Assembly: GCA_963691815.1 (NCBI GenBank)
Contig: OY829653.1
Span: 30,793,750-30,857,749 of the forward strand
Direction: 5' to 3'
Source of the DNA: Echiichthys vipera
Lineage: Eukaryota; Chordata; Actinopteri; Perciformes; Trachinidae
Length of the DNA: 64,000 nt
Shown here piece after piece: positions 13,528-64,000 of this stretch (position 1 is the first letter of the stretch; the number at the start of each line of letters is the position of its first letter). Below the pieces are notes generated by a model, which was not told the DNA's origin, did no database searches, and saw only the letters and a list, made by a program, of their open reading frames with translations. Position numbers and translations under genes: made by a program.

Positions 13528-16500
13528 GTGTGCGTGTGTGCGTGCGTGCGTGTGAGAGAAGCAGAACAGAAGCAGTCGAGGTGAGGACGACGTGTGTGTT
13601 TGAATAAAAGGCAGTGCTATTAGCAGGGACAAACTGCAGAGAGCTTTAGACTGAAATGTAGGTTTGGAGTTCCATCAACATTCTGATTCAGCCAAGGATA
13701 TGTGATATTATACAGATTTAAAAACGCTTTCCTGTTATAATGTGTTAATAAATTAGCAAGTGTCCACTTTGTGATTGTTGCAAACTCTGTTTTTACTGTA
13801 TTATGAATCATGGAATATGAAGAAAGATTAGCACTTATATAGCAACTGACGTGTAAATTCCACAACATGCACATCGGCCAAAGCCAAATCTTCACTCATT
13901 TTTTCTTTGCAACATGGAGCTCTGATGAAGAGGCCTATTTTGAATGAGTGTACGATGGGCCAGACTGACATCTTTACCAGGCCATCATGGCGAGCACATG
14001 TTAGCCAGTGTCTTCAGAGCAGCAATTCTGATACCGACTGATACTGATGTTTATAACAATGTTACTTCTTTGACATATAAACTGCATGGGAGAGAAATGA
14101 CTCCTGTAATTAAAATATGTTGAAATCAAAGTGCAAACACTGACTCTTGGAATGCACCATGTCATTGTAAACAGAGGGCCTTCTTCTGTAGCACTTTCTC
14201 TCAACTCCTTACGGTCCTGTAACATTGTCTTGAGGGTGGTATGGGCTCGAGCTAAGCCCTGCTTGTATTGTATATAGAAGTAATAGTTTCCTCCTAAGAT
14301 CTTGTGTAAATATGATATAATTGGTTGAGTATGAGTGTCTTTAAAGTGCAATCAGCCTAATGAATAACAGGCTTCTGTTGGGAGCAGCAGTAGAGATGAG
14401 TAATACTGTTAAAAAGGAATAGATTGTTCTTTTTTTGTCATGAGAATGTGTCAGTACATCAAAGCCTTGACACAATGTGGGAAAGCAGCAATTTATGTTA
14501 ATTGAATATTGTGCCAGGGATTAAAAAAAATCAACTATAAATGGAAATTGTACTTGCTTAAAACACCCACAAGTAAGTACCTTGTTATTGCGAAGTGTGA
14601 CAAATTTGCAGCATTGTCGCAGCCTTTTTGTCCTGGATATTCTGTTGTTTTTGTTTGTCTGTTTGAGTCATATTGAAAAAGCTCTAGTCATCAAAAATCA
14701 TTTTAGTAGCAGCGGTATGAAAAAAAAATCCCTGAGTGACTGGGTCTTATGTTCTGCTGACTCGACATGTTCCAGGACTTCATTTTCCCCTCTCGCTCCG
14801 AGGGCTGCTCAGCGTTCTAATTCAGAGCCTTAATTACTATAATTGGTGGATGCAAATTAACAGCAATTGGACTTGACTGGGGTCATAAATCCACAGCTCA
14901 GAAGTTGCCGAATTTCTGGCAATTCAGAGTAGACCACCGTACGCAGGGGTGCTTAACTTACTAAGTAATTGCAAGTTTCATGAATCATAATGCTTATGAA
15001 TTCCCCCTGGCACACACACAGGCCCAGTGGGACTTAAAGCCACTGGGAGTCATGGCAAGCGTATTGAGAAGCCACTGTGCAGTTTTGGCCTGTATACATC
15101 AGGAATACTATGGAGGAGCTGCTGGGTGCTGATGGTGAGAAAGAATATCAAAACCTAATTTGAACACTTTCTCTTATAGAATTTATGGATGAGTGATTCT
15201 TTATTTATGCTGGTCTCACAAAAACTCTTGAATGTTACTTTTGCATTTGCACAGATCCCACCACAAAACTAAAAAACACAGCAAGACATGCACTATTGTT
15301 TCACATAGCATGTGCTCTTTCAGTTTAAATAAACTGTACTGTAGCTGAGGCCTGCTCAAAACAAAGAACGTCGAATACCTATGAAAAACAGCATGTGTGC
15401 GCACAGAGCTAATTTAACTCCACTTGGCTGAATTAAGGCTGAGATCTCAATGAAATTTCTACTAGGCGTGTATGTTCTACCAGGAGAGCAGAAGCAGAGG
15501 GCCCCATCCCTCTTCAACACACACTTACGGGCACTAGCACACACACACACATTTGCATACACTCCTTCCTCTGGTGAACGTGTAAGCAGACATGTATTGC
15601 ATGTGATTGTTGGGGAAGTGGAGTGAAAAACAGGTCTGGGGTTGTGGGTTCAGGTTGCGGGTTTCAGAGTGACGAGATCCAGAAGCCAGCGGCGCTTGGT
15701 ATTTCCCTGCTGCTTCTTGCCCCATTGGCCTGGGACAGGGGATGGGGATGGGGGGTGGATGAAGCTCAAGAGAGGAAGGTGGGAGGCCATTTAAAGCCAA
15801 GGGCCATGGTACACCCTGGCCCACAGGATTCCCTCGGCAAGAGTCTTTAACACAGCCAACTGCTCCCACACTCCTATCATCGGGCCCTGAGCCTCAACCA
15901 GATCCCACTGTGGTTTGTTTTACAACCTTGAACCACAGTTAGCCTTCAAAACCTTAGCTTGGTAATCAGGCTCTCCCAAGATTCCACTTTCGCTCTTTTT
16001 CAACAGGCCCTTTTACATATTTACCCATTGGCTCTGTCTAATATAATTCTGTATTTATGTATTTCACTTTATTTTTCTTTCAATTCATTCTCTCCTATCG
16101 TGTAAGTTTTATATTTTAAGTTTGGATCCTATTTCAGAGTTGTGTGCAGCAGCAATGTAAATCCTTCACTGGTTATACCTAATGCCTCCATGGCATGAAG
16201 CAGCAGTGTGTGTCTGCATGAGCCCACTTGCTGTTCATCAGTCTCTACATTTGAATTAGCTAATGTGTGTGTCCACTGGTTTGTTATGCACCCAGAAGGT
16301 TTCTCCTGGAATCCTGTTACCACTTCAGCACATGTTGCCAAATCTGCTACATGTTAAGCACTCAGTCCTCCCACACGTCTACTTAATAACACAAATCATG
16401 ATTGCTGCTCTGCCCAGCACATTCATAGACCCAAAGAATGCTAAACAGAGGAACAGAACATGAAATTAATTACACATTTGTGAATGTGTCTGCATATCTT

Positions 16501-18922
16501 CTGTTCAAAGGAATTTGGAACATCATTATTTTTTCTCAGTGATGAAGTACCAGTGAATCGCTCTTTCCAAGTCCTGCATTCTAGATACATAACACTGCCA
16601 TGCCTTCACTATTTTGTCTGCTGTTTCCCACTGGAGGGTTTGAATTGGATGGAGGTTTTGACTTTGAGCCATAATAATGTTGGATGGGAGCCCTCATATT
16701 TCAGCTCTGATGCGAAATCGGCCGAGTGGCTTTTCAGACTCAAATTGGGTTTAAATTGTGTCAGAAGAGGGAGAAATGTTTTTTAAAATAATAGCCATGA
16801 ATGCCATGAAACAGAGCGTTCTTACTGCAGAGCTTTTGATCCATTTTTATAAATAGCAGAATTTTGTCGTAAAAAATAATGTTTCTGTGGTCTTTCCTGC
16901 AATTAAAATAAGGTTGGCTCAGGAACAAGGGCGAAACTAAGTACTTGTGTTTGAGAAATTTTTTTCTCTCTCTCTCTATCTCTCTCTCTCTTTCCCCCTC
17001 TCCATGCCTTCCTCATCTGCGAAAGCATGTCATTTATGACTTGTTATTTTCACTTTGCTCCATATTTTCCACATGGTAGTGGCAGGCAGATGTCTGATAA
17101 TGGCATGTGAGACCCAGCAGAAGGGTGTGTTCCACCTGCCCCGCTCTGTATGTTTTTAGTTCGTCCATGTATATGGTGGGCAGAGTGAGTGCCGTGCTCT
17201 CCCAAGGCATTCTCTGATTCCTCTTGGCCAAGCAGTGTGGTCTTCACATGACCAATCAAATATGTCAAACCACCAGTGTTTTCCCCCCACATGTACTACA
17301 AGAAAATCTGGCTTCAATTATTATTGCACCCCTAGGGGAACTTCCAAAATTCCTCCCCTCCTCATTTGTCAGAAATGAAGCTCTCTCGTTTCCTGCGATT
17401 GGCTGAAATACGTCTTTTGATATTAAATCACACTGGTTTCCTCTGGCTGCATGACCAAGACAAATGTTTATCATATTTATTTATGTCATTGGAGATGACC
17501 CTGCAGCTCAGCAACGCAGAGACTTGGCTGCAGACTCCCATGTAATGTTGATTATGAGTAAGAGAGTCTCCTAAATAAGCTGAAGTTAAGAGATAATTTG
17601 GAAAGCATATGAGGTAACTGTGGTTTGTTTAATGTGAAAAATACAGTTTGGGGTTGGGGAGGGTGATGGAGGTACTGTTACAAAAGCCCTAATGAATCTA
17701 GACTGACACATCCCACCCAAATCTTAGAGGGCTCTTGGTTTGATTTATATTGTACTCTGTTGATAAATGTGGTTCCAAATGTTGATTAAGGATCTGTTTC
17801 ACTTGTTTGTATGTCAACAAATCCGGCGAAATCCAGTTATACACCTCTGATCTCCCATTGCCATTGTTTTTGTACTTGGTGCTTATTGTCATAACATCAC
17901 GCTCTGGTAGAAACCTTTCCAGTGTGGCTGAGGTAGGGAAACGCTATATGAAAATTGCCATTGACGTTGCCGAAACAAATAAAATTACTCATGCTGCCGC
18001 TACATCTGTAGCCATTTTAAGCCCTTATTTATACCGTTTAAGCTCTCATTTGAATTCACCAGCACAAATAAACATATCATAATGAACCGAAAGCCCTGAT
18101 GTCATATGCAGATGTTGAATTTTGATTATTCTTTTTGCCTCGTGAATTCGTCAGGATCTTGTCTTTCAAAGGCAAAGTAGATGACATCATTTTTTCTTGG
18201 CCCTGATGGGGCGGTGTTTGCTCACTTGACTGTACATGTAGCAGCTCAACTACAGAGACAGCGCTGCCCACTCCTAACATATCTCTACATCTCTTCTACC
18301 ATATCACAGTTTGTGTAAACACTACAAGTCGTGTGTTTCTAGAGACAGAAATAGAAAGAGCGAGGCAGTAAGAGTCTCCAGACTACTGGGACATCCAGCC
18401 AGGGGTTTAAGCAATGTTTACTGCCAATGATAAGCTGGCATGAATCTGAACTTTATAAAAGGCAAATGATTTCACCTGAGGCCTGCAGGGTTATTTATCT
18501 GAGGCCTGGCTGTAGAAGGGGCTTTGGTATAGTGATAAATCATCCTGTAAGCTACTAAACCAGAGGCAGAGGGAAGAAAGAAGTCAGCAGTGGTTAGAGC
18601 CTGCTGGCAGGACCTCTTTACTGGTTCAGTATAACAGACTACCTGCTCTACTCCTCATGTACGTAATTGACTGTATAAAGTACAGCCTGACCCAATGTTA
18701 CCCCGGAACAATAAATAAAACCTATTCATGTTTTATACATTTTGGTTAGTTAGACCTAGACACCTGCTAGTTGAGTGTGACTCATGCATCACCCTTTGCA
18801 ATATGTTGACGGCCTAATGCCCTTTCTCAAAGATCTAAGTCTTAGCCCAGACTGGGCTTCCTAGAATTATAAGCACACCGTATGATTTGTAAAGTAACGT
18901 TTTCCTTTCCTCTTCCCTCCAG

Positions 18923-56488
<37,566 letters not shown>

Positions 56489-59400
56489 GTGAGTAAAATA
56501 AAAACATCTATCATCTTTTGCAGAAACTAAAAAATAACATGTGGGCACAGGGGAAGTACAAGGAACACAAAGACCATCGAAAACGTTTTATATTAGACTT
56601 AGCTCAGTAAACGACCCATGTTGTTTCACTCTAGAGTAACAAGGGCCTGGACCTTAAATGACTTACGTTATATGAGTTTTTCTTAATGTGAAATGAAAAA
56701 AATCAAACCAATGATGTGATCCATCTTATTCTGCTCTATTGCAAAACATTGCCACTTGTTTCAAGAAACAGGTGGAGCTACATTGGAAACAACTGTAATG
56801 ACTTCACCCCATTTGGCAGATTTGGTCATCTTTTAAAGAAACCACAATTTTAAGACTCTGTAATGCTCCACACTATATGTAGATGTTTTTTTTTTGTGGT
56901 GTGTCTTTTGCCCCGTACCCAAGTGTGTGCCAACACGAACTACTCCTGGCCCTTTGAAAATAAAGTGTCATTGTGGACATTATGTAACCAGGCAAATTTT
57001 GATTTAGAGCTATGCCCAGTGCACCACACTTATATTTGTTATTTATTCAGATAAATATGTGTAAGGAATGTAGCTAAAGTGTTATAAGATGTTCCCTCAG
57101 GAATGTGTTTATTATTGAAGAGAGTAAGTGTAGATTCAGCCTGAATATAAATTGATCAGTAACTCACTGCACAGCAATTAGTCAAAGTTTCCACTTCCCA
57201 CCCTTGTTTGTTGAAGAATATGCATTTTTGGATGATTTGACACTGTTATTCACTCACACTTTGAACCTAATACTAGTATTGCTTTCAATATGATTTGGAA
57301 TATTGCCGTTTTTTTACACATGCAAAGCCTTCATCCGCCAAAAAAAGGTTTGTCAGTAAACTGTAAAGTGAGATGTTTGTGTTAGTCTTGGATCTTAAGT
57401 TGTTGTGAGACTGTGTGTGTATTTGATTGCAAGGTTATGTGTGTATCAGGGCCTGAGAGAGAGAAAGATATTTTCATATGCTTGTGTATGAGTGGATGTG
57501 AGAGCGAGATGTTTGTTTTGGTGTTCGGACCAAACCCTGCCTTCATGATCCACACTGACTATTATCCAGGAGGCATCACACTGTTTTCACTCTAACAATC
57601 AGAACTGCTAATGCTAATTGAAATTAAAAAGCGTCCAGTTCCTCTTTGCCGTTGGGTGTGAGCCGATGCGCTGTAACAGATGATCAGGGGTTTTTTTGGT
57701 TTGCTTTTCAGTTTTTGCTATTTTTTTGGCATGGCTTCCAAATTGGTCAGCAGATGGAAACAGAAAGACGAAAGAGAGCGAGGGGCTGACGTGACACATG
57801 CAGGAGAAAATAGGGAAGACTCCATTATTTAGTGAGGAGATGATTTGTGCCTCAGTACCGCTGAGCAACACATCCCCTGTTGACGTGGGTTGCAGGGGGA
57901 CAAGGACAGAGCTGGAACTGGGCTCCCTTAGTGCCTGCATCTGTTTGACAGATGTTGTTATATTGGGTTACTTCAGATAAAATGATTGTCGAAAATGTTA
58001 ATTAAAACCTCAAACAATTTGCACTTTGTTTACTCAAATCTACATAACTGCACAATGACACAATACTCAGTGCTGCTGCCCTGCTCTGATTTTCACCAGC
58101 TTTTCAACTTTCATCCATCTTTGATGTGTTGACTTGGATAAACAGAGTTGAAACTGCGTGTGCAGTGCAATGGAAAAAGAAATCACGTTTAGAGAAGATA
58201 CTTATATGAAAGCTAATCCCCTCCCACTCACTTTACTTTCAAATGACTCTACTATTTATAGTGATGTCTCTTCCTCTGCAAATAGAAATACTTTTCAAAA
58301 GAGATTTGTTCATAGTAGTTCTTTGTTTTGTTTACAGTAAACACAGGAAATGAGGTTTGTGTGCAGTGAACTGTCTTTTCATGGATTCAGTTACCAGCAC
58401 GTTGAAAGAGAGCCACGGCTTCATTAGACATTATGATTTGACTGGACTCAAATAAAAATGTTGGGATCAGGACCACTGGTGTTTGACATGCATTGGATCA
58501 TTCATCCCGGGTTTGACTCCAAACCCTTTGAAATACAGTTTGTTGTCACGGCCCAAAAAATATAACATCATGCATGTCTGTTCTGAACAAGACATTATAC
58601 TAACTGCAATAAAACTAATGCTGTCATCATGTGCAGCAAAGGCTTCATTCAGCTCCTCATATATCATATTTACTGCTCTCTGAAATACCTGAGAGGTTTA
58701 AGATCCTGTATGTAGATCTCCATATAAACCCTGATATTTCATCTCTGAGAGCATGTTAAAACATCATGTGTAGTAACACCTCTGAATGTTGCCCGTGGAG
58801 GATCACAACATTTACATGGCACCAGATAGAGGATCTTTTTTGCACGAGAAAAGGTATTTTAAAGCAGATGTCAGTGATCCGGCTGAATAACATGTTTGTC
58901 TCACCCACTTGTTTCTTTTCTTTCTTGATAACTTTAGTACTCTTACAGATCTTTGTCACAACACACATGGCTATTTTCCCTGTGGGCTTCTTCACATAGT
59001 GTTTCCAGATTTGTTGCCATTGAAAGGAGACAAACTGTCTCCAATTACACAGACTGATCACTGGTGACAATAGATGTATCTGCTGACTTTTAGCCTTAGC
59101 TGCACCGCCTCCATCACTCAGCACTCGGGCCTCTCCAGTGCGCTCGGTACCCCAGAAAATGGATACCCTGGAATTTTACGAAGATAAAGGTTAGGATTCC
59201 CGTTCTGTTAGGTTGAGCGTTTGAGCTGCCACAATAAGTCTGCAGGAATGACCCCCCCGGGAGAGGTTGTACATGAGAGATGTAAGACAGGAGACTACCA
59301 CTACAGTGTATACCACTACTGTTGCTGCTGTTGATTCTCCGCTGGTCCTCAGTGACACGCTGAGATTGATAGCCCACATCCTGAGCAGACCTCGGGATGA

Positions 59401-61164
59401 TGCCAGTGAAACAGGAAAGGGAGGAAAAGGGAAGGTGAGGGCAGGAGGGTGATGGAGAAGTAGAGGGAGAGAAGTTGAGAAATGTGAGAGGATAGAAGAG
59501 AGTCAAATAAAAGAAGCCCTAGGAAATAAACATGATTAGACCATGAGAAAAATGTAGATAAAGCAGAAAGGGGATGCCATTCAAGAAAGGAACTACAGAA
59601 AGCGAATGAGTTGAAGTAGAACAGAGGAGAAGATTAGGAAAAGGATGGATTAAGGAAGCAGGAGAGGTAGAGAAAGAAATAAGATATAATACAGGACAAA
59701 AGACGGGCAGACTGTGCGAGCAGTAACAGGGGTCGCTTCAGTATATGTCATAACAATCACCCCACCCCAACCTCTCTTCATCAGCATACATCCATAGCTG
59801 CAATGGGGTGAAGACCCTGTCCCCCCACCCCATCCATGGAACATCTGGGGCTCTGTACCTGGTCATGGCAGCCCCCCTCTGCCAGGGGACAAGATGGAGA
59901 GAGAGGGGATTAGGTTGACAGTGAGGTGTGTTACCAGATCCTGTGTTAATGAAAAGCAAGTGGTAGCCCCGCATTCCTCCCGCCGTACACGGCTCACCAC
60001 TCCCCAAGGTAGGGGGGCATTTATAGTTCAATGAAAGAAAGGAGGGGGGCAGCCTGAGAGAGAGAACATATGTCTTAAGGTCCATGAAACAAGACCCTCC
60101 CTAATCTCTCAGCTCTGCATCAGACTGCCCATAGAGTGCCCCCGATTTCCTAAGAACACACACACATACATATCAACAGACCCTGTTACTAGTGCTCACT
60201 TTTTTACATGCATACAACAGACACACACGCGCGCACACAGCGCTTTCTCCTCGGCCCTTTGCCTCTGCGGACCCCCTGCTTCTTCACGGTGATTTACTCC
60301 AGCACACTTGTAAAGGACAACTTCTGTTCGCCAAACAAAGTGAAAGCTACCCATTATTTATTTTTCTCCTTTTTTTCAAGTCTTATTTTATTTCCCCGGT
60401 CAATCTTTGAGTTACGATCACGTCAGTTTGTTTACTCTCCTGAAAGAAAGCCACTCTTTTCCATTTATCATATTATTTCTGTTTCAATAATCAGGAAGAA
60501 GCAAACATGAACAAAGCCAAACATGCCGAGATTTAGATTTGGAAATACACCCTGCTGTGATTTGGCTTAAGTTAACTAATGCAATAACCAGTTTTCAATG
60601 CATTAACAACAGCAATATATCACAGAGAAGATATAGGGTAAATGCCCAGCAAGGCATTTGTTAACACATATAGCTGCTGAGTTATATGAAGATGTATTGC
60701 AGGACGGTAATCATGAAGTCATGAAGTGTAAGGCAGCTGTGAGATTTTTGTGGTTGAATATCAGAGACAAACAGAAATAAAAGCTTGGAGTCTTTTTTTG
60801 AAAAGTAGCCTTGCTTAAATGTTCAAAGATCATATTGTGTTGAACATCGGTGGCTCTCAGCATGGATGGATACTCTAGCTGGGAACTTCTAATCACAACA
60901 GCGGTACACATTAGGGCAACAAGTAATTAATTAATTACTTCTCCCCCTCCTCTCAAAAAAGTGTTTTTCCTGAAGCGGGTCTAGCTCACCACAACGCCCC
61001 TAGCGAGCAGCCGTTTTTTGGCCCTGTCGCAGAGCAGGGCCGTTTTTCTCTTCTGAGAGAAGCCCGATGGCTGATTGGATGTAGCTCTCGGCAGGATGTG
61101 ACGTGTGGTAGAACAGACGCCACAACAACACGGCGAAGTAGACACTTTTATCCAGTGGTGTAGA

Positions 61165-61274
61165 AGAATGCAGCACAGACGATGATCTGTGCACGCACAT
61201 CTTTGCACGGGCTTGTATTTTAACAAGCCCGTGCAAAGATGTGCGTGCACAGATCATTTTCTGTGCTGCATTCT
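61165..61274. repeat. near-perfect 110-bp palindrome (52-bp arms, 6-bp loop)
   Basis: Arms 61165-61216 and 61223-61274 pair at 50 of 52 positions around the loop atttta. The innermost arm reads gcacgcacatctttgcac and its exact complement follows. The only mismatches are next to each other (61180-61181 against 61258-61259). Such high identity suggests recent origin or ongoing correction. It lies in intronic sequence next to repeat-like DNA. Confidence 0.95.
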
Positions 61275-61342
61275 GAGTGCTACAGCGGGTTGGATTCTGA
61301 CCTGTAGCCATTTGCTGCATGCTCCCTCTCTCTCTCCTGTTT

Positions 61343-61374
61343 TCACACACACACACACACATGCACGCACGCAT

Positions 61375-61407
<33 letters not shown>
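61343..61407. repeat. (AC)n microsatellite with GCAC interruption
   Basis: AC tract interrupted by a gcacgcacgcatgc patch. Confidence 0.93.
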
Positions 61408-64000
61408 ACACTGTACTGCAAGCGGGGTGTCAACACACACTTTTACAGCACCTCGAATCTTTAAGGTAGCCGTTGTGAATCATACGGCCACCTGCAAGTA
61501 TATTTATCACTTTGAGGAAGAACGGCACACCACTGTATCACTGACCAGCTGATCACTAGCAAACTAACCCCATTCAGAGTGATACATCACCTCCAGAGTC
61601 TCCTAAATCCCTCTGGGGCCTTTTTTTTGTAATGGAAACACGGCAAGTGAACGGCCATTTGAGAGGCCACATTTTACCCTAAATGAAACGCACCTACTGA
61701 GCGTTAGTTTGCCAGGCTAATGTAACGCACAACATTGGTCAACATTGGTTGCTGCTTCTTTCACTTTTCTGGCTGGGCACTGCAACACATCACACAGACA
61801 CAAATCATTGGAGCAACCAGAGAGAAAGAGAGCGATTTATTGTTAAATTATATTTGAAAATAACCAAAACCACACAGAGCCTGAAGCTATATAAAAGATG
61901 GCCCGTACTCAACCTAAAAACCCGATCATTTGTCAGGACCCATCAGGGTTTAGTTGAGTAACAGAATGGCATACTGTGAAAATTCCAATAGTGGAAAAAG
62001 ATCTCTCTATTTGCAGCGTTATCTTCCTATGAAGAGAACACATGTAGAGTTGGATATTAAGAAATTTAAACACATCTATCATACGTAATTTGCTGTGTTT
62101 GCTCGTGTGTTGCAACTTTCATTGACCCCTTATGAAACTCATCAACACTCATCAGTTACTATGCAACAGCTTGGATGACGCAAAGCTCCCTGCTTCGTGC
62201 CATTTTGGCCGACAGCGTCCCCTGCTAAGACACCAGTTTCCTCTAGTGTCCCATAGTGGTCTTGTGGTGAGGGATAGTGTATTTCTGTGGTGAGTGACAG
62301 TATATTACTTCTATTACTCTTACCATCCCAAACAGTCTTCTGGGACCTTAGCTAGTTAGATAATGACTCCTCTAGGTTTCTGCTAATTGATACCAGTGCA
62401 TCCCGGGGAATAAATCAGCCAGGCAGTGGTCAGATAATGGCTGCCAGGGAGAAACCGACACGGTAAATCATGTCTCAGATCCTATCTAATCTCACCCAAG
62501 CCTGTGCCAGAAATGTATTTCACTTTAGGAAGATTTCCCTCCATCCTATTCCCCACCAACTACTTTGTTTCCTGAGTGTTGTAAGTTGTACATTAGCCTC
62601 TGGAGGATGTGCCTGTGCGCACTGGTTTACTGGCAGGTCTACTGTGAGAGCAGGAGATATATGCAGGTGTACGTTTGTGTGTGCAGATCTGTGTGTGATC
62701 AAAGAATTCTGTTTTACAGCATTTGGACATACAGTAGTTCCATTATTTAAGCTCACTTACTCATACAGTGACTAAACCCCATGGATTATACTTTTCTCTC
62801 CATTTATCTTATTACATACAAGGTATGTGTATGTGTGTAATACTGTCTGTACATATTGGTACATTTGCATGTTTCTTTCCTAATTTTATATGAGTTTGTG
62901 TATTTGGGGAAGGTGCTCCTCACTAAGGTGACAATGCATCAGCCTCTACTTACCAGTTGTGAAATTTTTTTAAAAAAAAAGGCTGTTTTTAGTATTGTGA
63001 CAGGTATATATGACTATCTGTCTGTCTGTGTGTCTGTCTCTGGACATTTTGTTACCATGACAACATTGCAGCTGTTTAAGATTCCGTCATGAAACATTAC
63101 AGGTGTGTAAAATGAAGGCCAACTCCAAAAATGGGTATGTTCAGAGCAAAGGGGCCAGAAGGAAGTCGCAAGATGGTCTCGTAAGTCGCATTGAGCTGTA
63201 TTGAGTGGTGATTGAATGATGCCTGTCTTTCCCCTGGCCTCCATTATTTATTATAAATGCTGCTCCTATATTATTTTATTCTCTCTCTTTTATCTGTGTC
63301 CATGTTATTTTGGCCTCTATTTACCCCGCATTACCCCTTACTTTTTGTGGCTCTACCCATCATCTGTAAATGTTTTACATACTCCATTTAGGCGAACACC
63401 GGCACCCCGGTTCCCAGCTCTTTCTTTCCCCTTAACAGTCCCAACGCTCCTCCCTTCTTATGTACCTCACAGCTCAGCAGTGTAATGTCTCTGGGCTGTC
63501 TGCTGACGCATCTCTGAAACACACCTAAATGGCAGTACTATGGTCATAGAAGGCAAAAGCAGGGATGGAGAAATGTGCCTCTGACTGTTATTCAGCCTAG
63601 ATGGAAGAATGGTATTGGAGATGAAGAAAGAAAGGGATTCCCCCTCATTAAAACCACTCCCAATTAGGGTGATTATTAAGGGTGCTGGCTGCGCTGCTGG
63701 CTTTAGAACCAGGATGCTGCGGTCAGCTGGGCTGTAAATGACGCATGGAGAGACAGGAGAGAATGCTTTGATACACATTATGTGCAACTGCAAATGTGTA
63801 TGTGGGTGTATTTGTTTGCACTTATTCACCTGGGTGTGCATGATTGTGCGTCTGCATTTTCATGTGTGCATACTTTTTTTTCTGTAAGTGTGCTTTACTC
63901 TTCTTTTTCTTCATGTGTGAATGAAAGATCCACCATTAAACAGGCCAGTTTGGGAGTTCCCTTGTGCTGTCTAATAAATCCTAATCGTGAAAATAAACCT

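Larger units (their letters stand above)
56489..64000 (+). other. vps13b intron after the last recognised exon
   Basis: At least 7.5 kb with no exon recognised. The next block expected from the human protein was looked for and not seen. It contains a purine-rich stretch (59395-59700), a region of repeat-like sequence (60970-61160), a near-perfect palindrome (61165-61274) and an AC tract (61343-61407). Confidence 0.8.

Noticed and set aside
15534..15869. Minus-strand proline-rich open frame of 111 codons
   Set aside because: No similarity recognised, ends in an AC-repeat-derived tail, and has no supporting splice or promoter context.
18882..18922. Upstream extension of the exon at 18923, with a start codon at 18882
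   Set aside because: The open frame runs back through an obvious pyrimidine tract and AG acceptor; the methionine there is intronic.
61165..61274. MicroRNA precursor
   Set aside because: The stem is too long (52 bp) and too perfect, and lacks the bulges and loop size typical of animal precursors; kept as a palindrome instead.
56489..64000. Next vps13b exon
   Set aside because: I looked for a continuation of the family sequence after RIEG and saw no open segment with splice signals that fits; it is probably beyond the window.

Overview
The window reads as a piece of a ray-finned fish nuclear genome. Very long (TG)n/(AC)n tracts and teleost-type transposon relics surround one split gene on the + strand with GT-AG introns. 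No bacterial, phage, plasmid or viral gene organisation is visible, and most open frames are by-products of dinucleotide repeats.

The gene is recognised as vps13b (COH1, the Cohen syndrome gene), a large Golgi-associated bridge-type lipid transfer protein of the VPS13 family. Seven consecutive exons were found at 18923-19126, 24499-24625, 27553-27696, 45687-46028, 48078-48492, 48756-48893 and 56093-56488. Reading frames join without a break across all six junctions (1766 nt, about 588 codons). They encode a stretch of the middle of the protein, about a third of the way along a roughly 4000-residue chain. The amino-terminal chorein domain and the carboxy-terminal domains lie outside. No earlier exon was recognised in 1-18922 and no later one in 56489-64000. 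An eighth, optional 69-nt exon (52488-52556) is proposed because it has splice signals, is open in the correct frame and preserves phase.

Layout: 1-18922 is upstream intron with a dispersed repeat copy, a foldback element, a possible hAT-like relic and a 150-bp (TG)n. Positions 18923-27696 hold three short exons separated by LINE remnants (one Rex3-like). Positions 27697-45686 are an 18-kb intron with a hAT-like relic apparently invaded by a TTAA-flanked MITE, a second copy of the dispersed repeat, and a compound (TG)n(TGCG)n tract. Positions 45687-48893 hold three exons, with a 923-bp hAT transposon between the first two. Positions 48894-56092 are an intron with four long AC/TG tracts and the candidate cassette exon. 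After the last exon, 56489-64000 is intron with a striking 52-bp-arm near-perfect palindrome at 61165-61274.

No novel multi-gene system is present. The observations most worth checking are the candidate cassette exon, the palindrome, the nested and foldback transposons, and a conserved-looking DSG-type phosphodegron motif in the fourth exon.
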